A stretch of DNA of 64,000 nt from assembly GCF_020085105.1 (NCBI RefSeq), contig NC_058043.1:757501-821500 (forward strand). The letters are read 5' to 3'. The position numbers and the translations under genes are program-made. Source of the DNA: Siniperca chuatsi. Taxonomy: Eukaryota; Chordata; Actinopteri; Centrarchiformes; Sinipercidae. The notes beneath the pieces were generated by a model. That model was not told the DNA's origin and ran no database searches. It was given only the letters and a program-made list of their open reading frames with translations. Shown here piece by piece: positions 1-12,823 of the stretch; the first letter of the stretch is position 1, and each line of letters begins with the position of its first letter.

Positions 1-106
1 TGTGTTTATGCATATATATGTTTGTATAAATGTATGTATATATATTTATATGTGTGTAAATATGTATATATATGTGTGTTTATATATATGTATGTATGCA
101 TGTATG

Positions 107-139
<33 letters not shown>

Positions 140-624
140 GTATGTATGTATATGTATATATAGTATGTATGTATGTATGTTTATATATGTGTATGTAAAT
201 ATATGTATGTATGTTTAAATAGGTATATACGCGTATATGTATATATGTTGTATGTATGTATGTATAAATGTATGTTTATATTTAAATATGCATGTATGTA
301 TATGTATGTATGCATGTATGTATATATTTATGTATGTATGTATGTGTATATATAGTTGTATGTATGTATGTATGTATGTTTGTATATATGTGTATGTAAA
401 TACATGTATGTATGTTTAAATATGTATGTCTATTTGTATATATGTATATATGCTTGTATAAATGTATGTGTATATATGCATGTATGTATGTATGTATATT
501 TATGTATGTATGTTTTTATATATTTGTATGTAAATATATATATATAAATTTGTATGTATGCATATATATGTACGTATGTGTATATGTATATATGTATATA
601 TATGTATGTGTATATATATATGCA

Positions 625-660
<36 letters not shown>

Positions 661-2031
661 TATAATATGTATATATGCATGTATGAATGTATTTCTATAT
701 GTATATTTATATATATGTATGTATGTAGTTATATATGTGTATATATGCTTGTATATATGTATATGTAAATATATGTATGTATGTTTGAATATGTATGTCT
801 GTTTGTATATGTGCATATATGTTTGTATGTATGTGTAAATATGAATATTTGTGTATATATGTATACATGTACGTGTATATATGCATGTATGTATGTATAT
901 AAGTGTATGTGTATATATGCATGTTTGTATAAGTGTATGTATCTATGCATGTATATATGTGTATATTAATGTACTAATGTATTAATATGTATGTATACAT
1001 ATATATGTATGTATGTATGTATGTGTATATATACTTGTATGTATGTTTGTATATATGTGTATGTAAATATATGTATGAATGTTTAAAAATGTATGTTTGT
1101 ATATATGCATGTATGCAAATATGTATGTATATAAGTGTACGTGTGTATGTGCATGTATGTATGTATGATGTATGTATAGTTATGTATGTATGTTTTTATA
1201 TATGTGTATGTATAGATATTTACGTGTGTAAATATGTATGTATATGTGTCTTTATATATGTATGTATGCATGTATGTATATGTATGTATGCATGTATGTA
1301 TATATTTATGTATGTATGTGTGTATGTATAGTTGTATGTGTAAATATGTATGTATGTGTATGTATGTATATGTTTGTGTCCATGTATAAATGTGTGTATA
1401 TATGTATGTCAATATGAATTCATGTATGTATGTTTGTGTTTATGCATGTATGTTTGTATATATGTGTATATATAAATATTTATGTGTGTGTAAATATGTA
1501 TGTATATGTGTGTTTACGTATATGTATGTATGCATGTATGTATACGTATGTATGCATGTATGTATATATTTATGTATGTATGTATGTATGTGTATATTTA
1601 CTTGTATGTATGTATGTATGTATGTTTGTATATATGTGTATGTAAATATATGTATGCATGTTTACACATGTGTGTCTGCATGTATATAATGTATGTATAT
1701 ATTTGTATATATGCTTGTATGTATGTATGTGTAAATGTGTATATATGTATATATATATGCTTGTAAATATATATGTATGTGAATATTTGTATACATGTAT
1801 ATGTGTATGCATGTATATATGTATGTATATTTGATGTATATATGCATGTATCAATGTATATCTATATGTATATTTATATATATGCATCTATGTATTTACA
1901 TATGTGTATATATGCATGTATGTATGTATGTGTTTAAATATATGTATATATATTTATATATGAATCTCTGTTTGTATATGTGTATATGTGCTTGCATGTA
2001 CAGTATGTATGTGTAAAAATGTTTGTATGTG

Positions 2032-2065
<34 letters not shown>

Positions 2066-3247
2066 TGTATATGTTTGTGTACATGTATAAATGTGTGTGT
2101 GTATATATATGTATTTACATATGTATGTGTATATGTATTCATGTATGTGAGTATGTGTGTGTTTATGCATGTATAGTTGTTTATATGTATGTATATAATT
2201 ATGTGTATGTAAATATGTATGTATATGTGTTTATGTATATGTATGTATGCATGTATGTATATGTATTCATGTATGTATATATTTATGTATGTATGCATAT
2301 GTACATATAGTTGTGTGTAAATATATATGTATGTGTACATATGTATGTATGTATATGTTTGTGTCCATGTATAAATGTGTGTATATATGTATGTATATGT
2401 GTGTTTATGTATATGTATGTATGCATGTATGTATATATTTATGTAGGTATGTATGTGTATATATACTTGTATGTATGTATGTATGTTTGTATATATGTGT
2501 ATGTCAATATATGTATGTATGTTTAAACATGTATGTCTGCATGTATATACTGTATGTATATATTTGTATATTTGCTTGTATGTATGTATGTGTAAATGTG
2601 TATATATGTATTTATGCTTGTATGTATGTATGTATGTATGTATGGACGTATATGTTTGTGTACATGTATAAATGTGTGTATATATGTATGTATTTAATAA
2701 TGTATGTGAATATGTATTTATGTATGTATGTATGTTTGTATTTATGCATGTATGTATGTATGTTTGTACATATTTGTATGAATATACATTTATCTGTGTA
2801 AATATTTATGTATGTATGTATGTATATATGTTTAAATATGTATGTATGTATGTATGTATATGTTTGTGTACATGTATAAATGTGTGTGTATATATGTATG
2901 TATTTATATATGTATGTGAATATGTATTCATGTACGTATGTGTTTATGCATGTATGTACTGTATGTTTGTTTGTATATATGTGTATGTATATGTATTTAT
3001 GTGTGTGTAAATATGTATGTATATGTGTGTTTATGTATATGTCTCTATGTATGCATGTATGTATATATTTATGTATGTATGTATGAATGTATGTGTGTAT
3101 TTCTATAAGTGTGTGTATATATGCATGTGTGTATGTATGTATGTATCTATGTATGTATGTATGCATGTATGTATATTTGTGTACGTATGTTTGTATATAT
3201 GTATGTAAATATATGTATATATGTTTAAACATGTATGTCTGCATATA
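1..3247 (+). repeat. Degenerate TATG tetranucleotide array, left arm
   Basis: Almost every base belongs to TATG/TATA/TGTA units read on the plus strand, with variants such as GTTTAAATATG and ACATGTATAAATG recurring every few hundred bases. It runs off the start of the window, so its full length is unknown. The reading frames through it (Met-Tyr-Val-Cys repeats) are a by-product of the repeat and are not genes. Confidence 0.97.
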
Positions 3248-5956
3248 TATGTAGTATGTAGTGTATACATATATACACATATATACATATTTACACATAC
3301 ATACAAGCATATATACACATATACAAACAGACATACATATTTAAACATACATACATATATTTACATACACATCTATACAAACACATACATACATACAAGT
3401 ATATATACTTGTATGTATGTATGTGTTTGTATAGATGTGTATGTAATATATATATATATACACATACATACATACATAACTTTATACATGCATGCATACA
3501 TATTCACATACATATATAAATACATACATATATACACACACATAAATATATACATACACATATATACAAACATACATACATACATACATAAACACACACA
3601 TACATAAATACATGAATACATATTCACATACATATATAAATACATATATACACACACATTTACACATGTACACAAACATATACATACATACATACATACA
3701 TACATATTTAAACATATATACATACATACAAGCATATATACATATATACAAATTTTCAAATACATACATACATATTTACGAGCATATATACACATATATA
3801 CATATTTACAACTACATACATACAAGCATATATACAAATATATACATACAGTATATACATGCAGACATACATCTTTAAACATACCTACATATATTTACAT
3901 ACACATATATACAACCACATACATACATACAAGTATATATACACATACATACATACATAAATATATACATGCATGCATACATATATATACATTAACATAC
4001 ACATACATACATATTTACACACACATAAATATCTATTCATACACATTTATACAAACATACATGCATAAACACACACATACATACATACATGAATACATAT
4101 TGACACATATATACACACACATTTATACATGTACACAAACATACACATACATACATACACATACATACATATTTACACATATATACATATAAAAAAGCAT
4201 ATATACATATATACAAATTTACACATACATACATACATACTTACAAGCATATACACAAATATATACATACAGACATACATGTTTAAACATACATACATTT
4301 ACATACACATATATACAGACATGCATAAATACATGCATACATTCTTACAGACATATTATATACACATACACACATACATACAAGCATATATACACATTTA
4401 CACATACATACATACATGCATATAAACAAATATATACATATATACAGACATACATATTTACACATACATATATTTACATACACATATATACAAACATACA
4501 TACTTAAATATACATACATCATACATACATACACACATACATACATGCATATGTACACGTACACTTATATACATACATATATGCATAAATACATGCATAC
4601 ATACATATATACAAACATACATATTTGAACATTCATACATATATTTACATACACATATATACATACATACATGCATACATATATACATACACACGTTAAT
4701 ACATTAGTACATTAATACATATACACATATATACATGCATACATACATACACTTATACATACATGCATATATACACATATATAAATACATACATGCATAT
4801 ATATAAATATACATATAGAAATACATTCAAACAAGCATATATACATCATATATACATACATATATACATGCATATATACGTACATACATATATACACATA
4901 TAAACATATACACATACATACATATATACATGCATACATACACATTAATATATATTTTACATAAACATATATAAAAACATACATAAATATACATACATAC
5001 ATACACACATACATATATACACATACACTTATACATACACATATACACACATACAAACATATATATGCATATATACACATACACTTATATACATACATAC
5101 ACATGCATACATACATACACATACATACATGCATATATATGCATATATATACGTACATACATACATGCATACATATGCATATACATAAATACATACATAT
5201 ACATTTATACACACAGTTATACATATATACATATTTACGCATACATACATACAAGAATATATACACATATATACATATTTACACATACATACATACAAGC
5301 ATATAACCATATATACATACAGACATACATATTTAAACATACATACATATATTTACATACACAAAAATACAAACATACATACATACATGCATACATATAT
5401 ACACACACACATTTATACATAAACCTACATATATAGACATGCATACACACACATACATACATACATGACTACATATGCACATACATATATACATGCATAC
5501 ATATATACATACATACATACATGAATATATATACATATATACATGCATACAAGCATATATACACATATACATACATACATTATACATTTATACATATACA
5601 CACATATATACAAACACATATACATACAAATACATTAATACATATACACATATTTACATGCATACATATATATACATACACGCATACATATATACATATA
5701 TACATGCATATGTATATACATGAATACACATACATATACACATACATAGATACACATACATACATGCATATATACACATACATGCATACATATACACATA
5801 TGTATACACATACATGCATACATATACACATACATTTAGACATATACACACATACATACATTTATACTTAAACACACACATATATACATATTTATACATA
5901 CATACATACAAGCATATATACACACATAAATACATATATATACAGGCATACATATT

Positions 5957-5992
<36 letters not shown>

Positions 5993-6198
5993 CATACACA
6001 TATATACCTGCATATGTACAGATACATTTTACATGTATACATACATGCATATATACACAAATATATATACATACATACATGCATGTAAACACAAATATAT
6101 ACACATACATACATGCATATATACACAAATGTATATACATACATAAATAGACATGCATACATATATACATACATACATAGACATGCTTACATATATAC
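3248..6198 (-). repeat. Degenerate CATA array, right arm in opposite orientation
   Basis: From about 3248 the array changes to CATA/TACA units, the reverse complement of the left arm, and continues to the solo LTR at 6199. A short remnant (tatacatacatatata) continues after that LTR. Phrases from the left arm reappear inverted here, for example the block around 3206-3246 against 3318-3363. The two arms together form an imperfect inverted repeat of roughly 6 kb. Confidence 0.95.
3361..3446. repeat. 86-bp perfect palindrome
   Basis: The segment begins ttacatacacatctatac and ends with its exact reverse complement, with no spacer. Symmetry is about the centre at 3403/3404 and breaks at 3360/3447. 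It lies about 110 bp beyond the strand switch of the array and could extrude as a cruciform. Confidence 0.93.
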
Positions 6199-6635
6199 TG
6201 TCACAGCCTGTCATGTCCTCACCAGCCAGTAACCACATACACATTGCACTCCCTCATCTGAGCACTAATCCAAGACACCTGTCACCTATCACACACCTGC
6301 ACTTAATCAGCACTCCACTCCCCTATAAAACACCATCCCTCTCCTCAGTCAGTTTCCGGTCTCGTTTAGTAAAGGACAGATCCCAATATCATTCCAAGAC
6401 TACGTTACGGACTCCTACCTCGCTTTTGCTAAATCCCACGAACTCCAGTCTCCTGAGTGTGTCTCCACAGCCCCCGATCTTCAGTCTCCTGTGTGGGGCT
6501 CTGCAGCCCCAGTTCTCCAGTTCGGCAAGCCAAAAGGACAGTATCAGTAACATTTCCACTTTGCCTATCATATCGTGCTCAATAAACTAAACTCCTGTCT
6601 CATCTTGGTGTCACCGGCCTGCTCTGTCCGTAACA
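6199..6635 (+). mobile_element. Solo LTR, Ty3/Gypsy-type
   Basis: The 437-bp segment begins TGTCACAG and ends CCGTAACA, the TG...CA termini of an LTR. It has a TATA-like box (tataaaa, 6324) and a polyadenylation signal (aataaa, 6581) in the right order. The 5-bp direct repeat tatac lies immediately outside both ends (6194-6198 and 6636-6640), which shows insertion into the tetranucleotide array. No internal coding region is present, so it is a solo LTR. The Gypsy assignment rests on general form only. Confidence 0.85.
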
Positions 6636-6659
6636 TATACATACATATATAATATTATA

Positions 6660-6740
6660 AAAAGTACTGTCTAGACCTGCTCTATAGGAAAAGCGCAATG
6701 AGATAACTTTGGCACTATATAAATAAAATTGAATTGAATA
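6660..6740 (+). mobile_element. LINE/SINE-type 3' tail fragment
   Basis: The stretch has the phrases ctagacctgctctatagg, gcaatgagataac and a terminal attgaattgaat. The same tail recurs at 26290-26400. It is the widespread teleost non-LTR 3' end; only the last ~80 bp are present here. Confidence 0.7.
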
Positions 6741-6743
6741 TAT

Positions 6744-7240
6744 GCAACACACCAGCAAGTCCACCTCTGAATGGCTGAAGAAGAACAAAATGAAGACTTT
6801 GGAGTGGCCTAGTCAAAGTCCTGACCTGAATCCTATTGAGATGCTGTGGCATGACCTTAAAAAGGCAGTTCATGCTTGAAAATCCTCCAATGTGGCTGAA
6901 TTACAACAATTCTGCAAAGATGAGTGGGCCAACATTCCTCCACAGTGCTGTAAAAGACTCATTGCAAGTTATCGCAAATGCTTTGCAGTTGTTGCTGCTA
7001 AGGGTGGAGCAACCAGTTATTAGGTTTAGGGGGCAATCACTTTTTCACACAGGGCCATGTAGGTTTGGATTTTGTTTTCCCGTAATAATAACAACCTTCA
7101 TTTAAAAACTGCATTTTGTGTTTACTTGTGTTATCTTTGACTAATATTTAAATTTGTTTGATGATCTGAAACATTTAAGTATGACAAACATGCAAAAAAA
7201 TAAATCAGGAAGGGGGCAAACACTTTTTCACACCACTGTA
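6744..7240 (+). pseudogene. Tc1-like transposase C-terminal remnant with 3' inverted terminal repeat
   Basis: The reading frame covers the last ~90 residues of a Tc1/mariner transposase. It includes [12 protein letters not shown], where the final Glu is the third residue of the DDE triad, and later FCKDEWANIPPQ, ending at TAG 7021-7023. An in-frame TGA after KKAVHA and loss of everything upstream make it dead. The element ends in gggggcaaacactttttcac...ccactgta at 7240, the typical right terminal repeat of this Tc1 group. The left end is missing. Confidence 0.9.
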
Positions 7241-8423
7241 TTTCATTGTGCCATCCTGTATTTTATGTACATTCAAACAGGTTTTGTTGTCTGCTCATAT
7301 TAACTTCAGATAAACTAACAAATACATTTTTATACCTAACGAGGAATTATGAATGGATCTGTTAATGTCCAGTATGAACATGAGGAATTATTACAGCAAG
7401 AAAAACTGATTTTTCATGCGGGCATCTGACTGTTGTTTCAAGACAGACAGACTTTAAATGCCAAAGTCAACCTCAGCAGGTATAACAGCAGCTGCATGTC
7501 ACGGCCTCGTCTGTTAAAACTGGATTCAGAAGAATGTGTGTATGTGTGTCCCCTGTTGGTCTGTCCAGTAACCAAACACCAGAGTTTATAGATTGAGACA
7601 GAAATAGCTGCACCACAGAAAGCAGAGAGGGACAGAAATAAAGAGGAGGACGACGAGGTAAAGATAGAGGAGAACTGCACAAGGGCACTGATAGCAGCAC
7701 GGTGTGTATTTATAGTGGAACAGGAGCCTTTTCCTCCTGATCGATGGAGAAGCAGAACAGCACAGGACCTGTCCACTAAGTGTGTGTGTGTGTAAAATAT
7801 TAATGGTCAATAAGAAAGACGGAGCAAAGAGAGAAAGTTTCAGCAGCTTTAACCTGCAAGAAATGCATCTGCACCATGTGCATTTAATTTAGAATTTAAC
7901 AATAGTAGTAATAATAGAAATAAGGCTGTAACTTAACAAAATGTGGAAAAAGTGAAGCGCTGTGAATACTTTCCGGATGCACTGTACATTATATATAAGT
8001 TCAGTTAACAGTCGAGGTTGTTATTGGTATTTATTTTATTTAATGTGTAATTAAATAGTGAAATCACTCAAATAAAATTTTGGGTCTATTTAAGAAAGGA
8101 ACTAAATCATATTATTATTTCTTTCTTTTTTTGTGGAGGCAGCTTTACGTGTAAAGCACTTTGAATTGCCTCTGTGTTTGACAGATGTTGTACATCAGGT
8201 GAAAAAACGCATTAAAACTACATTTAAAACACAATGAAAGGAACATAAAATGAAGTAGAATAAAATTTGATTAAAATTATTAGCTAAAAGAAAAGACCAG
8301 ACGTACACTTACACTACAGTAATAAGATTAAATGCTGCAAATTCAATCAAGGAAATAAAAGTGCCTCAGAGAAATGAATCAATCAAAGGAACCAGAGAAC
8401 AGCAGAGTTTTTCATTTAGATTT
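7241..8423. other. No gene seen
   Basis: AT-rich intergenic sequence with no protein-like frame. A short gtaaagcactttgaattgcct phrase at about 8150 resembles a LINE 3' tail, but too little remains to assign it. Confidence 0.5.
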
Positions 8424-8978
8424 GAAAGTAACTAAGTACTTAAGTAAAGTACAAGTATCATCTTACATACATCTACGATGGAACACTCCTGAACGAATGA
8501 GGGACTACACTGTCTTAAAGTACAAGTACGTCAAAACTGTACTTAAGTGTTTCCATGTTATACTACTTTATATTTCTACTGCACCACATCTCAGAGGGAA
8601 ATATTGTACTTTTTACTGCACTACATTTATTTGATAACTTTAGTTCGCAAAACTAACTTTTAGCAGATTCTGATTATTAATAGAAAATATAATCAACAAA
8701 TAAATGATGATGCATTATTATAAGTTAAAATGAGCTCCCCCTTCACCAGCTGCAACATGAACGTGATGAACACATGAATGCATCAATAATTATAATCCAG
8801 TAATATATATTATTCTGCATAATGAGTACTTTTACTTTTGGTACATTTTGATCTAATACTTTAGTACCTTCACATCAGTAAGATTTTGAATGCAGGACTT
8901 TTCCTTGTAACAGAGTATTTCTGCACTGTGGTTTTACTACTTTTACTGCAGTAAAAGTTCTGAGTACTTCTGTGACTG
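8424..8978 (+). mobile_element. AGTACTT-rich teleost MITE, copy 1
   Basis: It has gaaagtaactaagtac at the left, tcagagggaaatattgtact and aatgagctc in the middle, tataatccagtaatatatat further on and gtaaaagttctgagtacttc at the right. These are the landmarks of a well-known fish non-autonomous element with long inverted ends. The same landmarks occur in order at 31.85-32.9 kb. The outer few bases (CAGTGGTGG) are not recognisable at this copy. Confidence 0.75.
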
Positions 8979-9125
8979 TGAAAGTGTGAGTGGAGCTTTG
9001 ACCAGCCGACTGCTTCCTAAAGATCCAACCGACCAACCGGCTTCAGTTTTTCCTCCTTGTTACCGAATACAGATTTCTGTCTTGTCTTTATGTAACTGAA
9101 GGAAATGTATTGCCTTGAACTAAAT

Positions 9126-9161
9126 CAATAATACTAATAATAATAATAATAATAATAATAA
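9126..9161. repeat. (AAT)n microsatellite
   Basis: About eleven AAT/ATA units, just outside the left edge of the first TRIM duplication block. Confidence 0.9.
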
Positions 9162-9601
9162 CTGCATGAATGTAGAAGGAATAAGGAAGTACTGGCCGGA
9201 CGAAGTTTCAGTTTAAAAAGACAAAAAGAAGGTTTGGAATCTTTAATAAAATGTATTAAATCATAAAGCAACATAATTCAAAAGGGATTCATTATTACAG
9301 GTGAAATGGTTCCACACAGGTGTTCTCTCAGGACTGCTGATCATCGGGGATAAATGAAAACACCTGTGCAGGTGTGCAGGGATTTTTAGAACAGCTTTGT
9401 TAGCTTTGTGGCTATGACAATAGCTGAGATAATAGTATGACAATAAAAGAGTAAAATAAGTGATGGGATTGAGATTAAGGGCTCTTCTCCCTCTCTCTGA
9501 AATATGACCTGAAACTGCAGCTCAGCAGAGTCTGACAGTGTGCTGCTGCCCCCTATAGGACTGTCGTCTGCACAACAAGCAGGCTGCATGTCAGATCTGA
9601 C

Positions 9602-9750
9602 ATAACAGTATGTTAACAGTGACAACGCTAACATGCTGATGTTTAGCAGGTATAATGTTTACCATGTTCACCATCTTAGCATAGTGTGTTAGCATGCTAA
9701 CATCAGCTAGTTAGCAGTACACACAGAGTGCAGCTGAGGCTGATGGGAAT
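9602..9750 (+). mobile_element. Dispersed GCTAACATG/TTTAGCAGG repeat fragment
   Basis: It contains acatgctgatgtttagcagg, ccatgttcaccatcttagc and gagtgcagctgaggctgatg, landmarks of a common teleost repeat seen at six further places in this window. Here it is cut off after gatgggaatg by the deletion specific to copy A. Confidence 0.75.
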
Positions 9751-10116
9751 GTTCACATGAAGACAGAAGAAATCTTCTTACCCACTGTCTACACCATTCC
9801 CTGGTACCTATTACAGTACAAACTACCCCTCTCCAACAATACTCCACGTTACCCCTTTCCCAGAATATTCCCAGGTTTTCACTAAGTTATATTTTAACTC
9901 CTCCACCGAGTTCAAACTACTTTGAACATGACCAGCTGTTGCTGCAGCCTGCTGCACACCATCAGTCCACAGTCCAGTGTTAAAGGTGAAGCGACAGCAT
10001 TTAGCAGAGGAGGTCTGACAGAGCTCCACCCCTCACCTGACTCACCTGAGACAAACCAGGAAACAGTCAGTTCCTGTTCAGTTCTCAGTGAGAAGAGACG
10101 CAGAGACAGACAGACG

Positions 10117-10345
10117 GTAAGATTTACCTTCATTACAAAGCTGTGACTTCAGCTGAGGGAGGACAGTTACAGGGGGGAGTACTGAAGAACTGAAGCACTG
10201 AAGTAGAGAAATACTTCAACTGCAACCTGCTGCTGACTGAAAAACACTCAGAGACTCAAAGTGAAAGTAACTGAGGCAACTTTCTACAGCAGGGAGGGGA
10301 ACACAACTGACTTCCTGTTGTAACGTGCTGTCTGCTGTGTTTCAG
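10117..10345 (+). other. Predicted 5' UTR intron of TRIM gene 1
   Basis: The donor is gacagacg|gtaaga and the acceptor is gctgtgtttcag|cttcac, 17 bases before the start codon. The same sites are kept in both other copies (21430-21650 and, on the minus strand, 57375-57147). The first exon would be wholly non-coding. Inferred from consensus and conservation, not from transcripts. Confidence 0.65.
10258..10271 (+). promoter_or_regulatory. IRF-element-like site in 5' UTR intron
   Basis: aaagtgaaagtaac matches the core bound by interferon regulatory factors (repeated GAAA-type half sites, as in the positive regulatory domain of the IFN-beta promoter). It is present identically in copy C and as cgtgaaagtaac in copy B. 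Function is inferred from the motif. Confidence 0.4.
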
Positions 10346-10362
10346 CTTCACTCAGAGACAAA

Positions 10363-11751
10363 ATGGCTTCCAGATCAGAGGAGGAACTCTGCTGCCCGGT
10401 CTGTCATGACGTCTTTAGAGATCCTGTTCTTCTGTCATGTAGCCACAGCTTCTGTAAAGACTGTCTGCAGAGCTGGTGGAGAGAGAAACCAGCACACGAG
10501 TGTCCAGTTTGTAAGAGAAGGTCTTCAAAGGAAGAACCACCTTTAAACCGGGTGTTAAAGAACCTGTGTGAGGCCTTCTTACAGGACAGAGGTCAGAGAG
10601 CTTCAGAGGCTCTCTGCAGTCTGCACTCTGAGAAACTCAAACTCTTCTGTCTGGACCATCAGCAGCCAGTGTGTGTCGTCTGCAGAGATTCAGAAAAACA
10701 CAGCGACCACAGATTCAGACCCATCGATGAAGCTGCACGACAACACAAGAAGAAACTTCAGGAAACTCTGGAGCCCTTAAAGAAGAAGTTACAGGTTTCT
10801 GAACAAGTTAAAGTGAAGTTTGGTCAAACAGCAGAACACCTGAAGGTCCAGGCCCGACACACAGAGAGGCAGATTAAGGAGCAGTTTAAGAAGCTTCACC
10901 AGTTTCTAGAAGAGGAAGAGGAGGCCAGGATGGCTGCACTGAGGGAGGAAGAGGAGCAGAAGAGTCAGATGCTGAAGGAGAAGGTGGAGGCTCTGAGCAG
11001 AGAGATAGCAGCTCTTTCAGACACAGTCAGAGCCACAGAGGAGCAGCTGAGAGCTGAAGACGTCTCATTCCTGCTCAACTACAAGGCTGCAGTGGAAAGA
11101 GTCCAGCAGCGCCCCCTGCTGGAGGATCCACAGCTGCCCTCAGGAGCTCTGATAGACCAGGCCAAACACCTGGGCAACCTGACCTTCAACATCTGGAACA
11201 AGATGAAGGACATGGTTTCCTACACTCCTGTGATCCTGGACCCAAACACTGCTCATCCAAGACTCATCCTGTCTGAAGATCTGACCAGTGTGAGAGAAGG
11301 AGAGAGACAGCAGCTTCCTGACAATCCAGAGAGGTTTGATTATTTCACCTCTGTCCTGGGCTCTGAGGGCTTCAACTCAGGGACTCACAGCTGGGAGGTC
11401 GAGGTTGGAGACAGTACAGTCTGGAGACTGGGTGTGTTAGCAGAGTCTGCCCAGAGGAAGGGAGACATACAGTCTGGATTCTGGAGAATAGGGTTATATA
11501 GCGGTAAATACTCAGCACGCTCACTACCAGATCCACCCACTGCTCTCCGAGTGCAGAAGAAGCTCCAGAGGATCAGAGTGAATCTGGACTGGAACAGAGG
11601 AACGCTGTCGTTCTCTGATCCTGATACTAACAGACACATACACACCGTCACACACACTTTCACTGAGAGGATGTTTCCATACATTATGACTGGGGATGAA
11701 CTGCAGATATCAGCAGTGAAGGTCTGTGTGACAGTGGAACAGAGCAGTTAG
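10363..11751 (+). CDS. TRIM family E3 ubiquitin ligase (TRIM35/NF7-like), copy A
   Basis: 462 residues in a single coding exon. A RING finger lies near the N-terminus with ligands C11, C14, C26, H28, C31, C34, C47 and C50. A B-box type 2 follows (C85, H88, C96, H99, C104, C107, H113, H116), then a Lys/Glu-rich coiled coil (about 120-245) and a PRY-SPRY domain (about 285-460, with [11 protein letters not shown] and [10 protein letters not shown]). Such proteins transfer ubiquitin through the RING and choose targets through SPRY; many fish members are interferon-induced and cytoplasmic. The start has A at -3 and G at +4 and follows a conserved splice acceptor. Length and domain order are complete, so it appears functional. 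Differences from copy B concentrate in SPRY (27 changes in about 172 residues against 7 in the first 290). The subfamily name is tentative because fish TRIM35-like, zinc-binding A33-like and NF7-like proteins are hard to separate by eye. Confidence 0.92.
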   Translation: MASRSEEELCCPVCHDVFRDPVLLSCSHSFCKDCLQSWWREKPAHECPVCKRRSSKEEPPLNRVLKNLCEAFLQDRGQRASEALCSLHSEKLKLFCLDHQQPVCVVCRDSEKHSDHRFRPIDEAARQHKKKLQETLEPLKKKLQVSEQVKVKFGQTAEHLKVQARHTERQIKEQFKKLHQFLEEEEEARMAALREEEEQKSQMLKEKVEALSREIAALSDTVRATEEQLRAEDVSFLLNYKAAVERVQQRPLLEDPQLPSGALIDQAKHLGNLTFNIWNKMKDMVSYTPVILDPNTAHPRLILSEDLTSVREGERQQLPDNPERFDYFTSVLGSEGFNSGTHSWEVEVGDSTVWRLGVLAESAQRKGDIQSGFWRIGLYSGKYSARSLPDPPTALRVQKKLQRIRVNLDWNRGTLSFSDPDTNRHIHTVTHTFTERMFPYIMTGDELQISAVKVCVTVEQSS

Positions 11752-12823
11752 AGATAAAGAGGATGATTATATTTATGATGATGTTTATTTCTTAAAGGGA
11801 AAAGTCTCTGAATTGAACGTGTGAAGCTGCACCTGTCCTCCTGCTGCCTCATTATTCCAAACGTATGTTGATCTTTATTCACTCACGGTTTTACTGTTGT
11901 ATTTCTTTTTCTTGTTATTTAGTTCAACACTTTTAGTTTCAGACCAATCAGAAACGAGTATTTAACAAAACCATGTAATAAATTATTTCATTAAACATGT
12001 AAATTCCTCTTAAATCACATCAACTTTCTCTCATTTTAAACAACTTCTGCATACTTCCAGGTAATACTTGATTTTTAACTCTATATGTGATTTGAGCCGT
12101 TTTAAAGTCGAACAAGAGTTTTTAATTGAAACTACAGTTTGTTGGTTCATGGTTTGTAGTTTATAGTTCTTGTGGCTCTTTTTAAGGATGAAAATTGGAT
12201 TTGTATTTGTTTTATTTGTATTTCTTCAGACTTCCACACAGTAAGTCATATATCAACTATAAGAGAACAATGTATAATGATATATAAAGCTACATAATGA
12301 GGCTTGATTTAGAAAATCCTTCATTTTATACAGTACTGACTGACATTTGTGCTTCAGTATCAACATGTTTCTGTTAGCAGGACTGCAACTTTGTATTACT
12401 AGTAAAGGTATAAATAGTGTGTATATATTGTTTTTTAGGGTCATCTTTCAGTATCAAAAGTGTGTTTCTGCCCCGTTGATGATGGTAACGACATGTTTTG
12501 ATGTTTGCTCAGTAAATTCTGTTATCAGAGCTCCAACCAGTCAGAAGCTTCTGTAGAAACTAAACTAAAACTGCTCAAAATAAAACTGTTAAATCTTGGT
12601 TTTCATCACACATGAACCTTCCCTCCTTCTCTGATCACTTCTCCCTTTATATCTGCATTACGTTTCACCGGCCTCAGGCTTCAACGCAGTGCTTCTCATA
12701 TATTACATCCTGTCAGATGTGTCACTTACAGTGTGCTGTGTCAGATACATCATATGTTAGTGGGAGGTCTCACACTGCAAACCTCACCACACTCGGTCCT
12801 GTCAGTTCACTTCCATGTTTGTT

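Larger units (their letters stand above)
9275..12823 (+). repeat. Segmental duplication, copy A (carries TRIM gene 1)
   Basis: The sequence matches 20107-23696 nearly base for base from aattcaaaagg to ccatgtttgt. Relative to copy B it lacks about 435 bp upstream of the gene (B has extra sequence at 20595-21028) and retains about 390 bp downstream (11860-12255) that B lacks. Part of it also matches, inverted, 55615-58135. Confidence 0.92.

Noticed and set aside
173-6174. Dozens of overlapping frames of 60-240 codons on both strands
   Set aside because: They are periodic translations of the tetranucleotide array (Met-Tyr-Val-Cys or His-Ile-Tyr-Thr repeats) with no non-repetitive content.
6153-6590. 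145-codon plus-strand frame
   Set aside because: It lies mostly within the solo LTR, begins in the array and has no domain; LTR U3/R sequence explains it.
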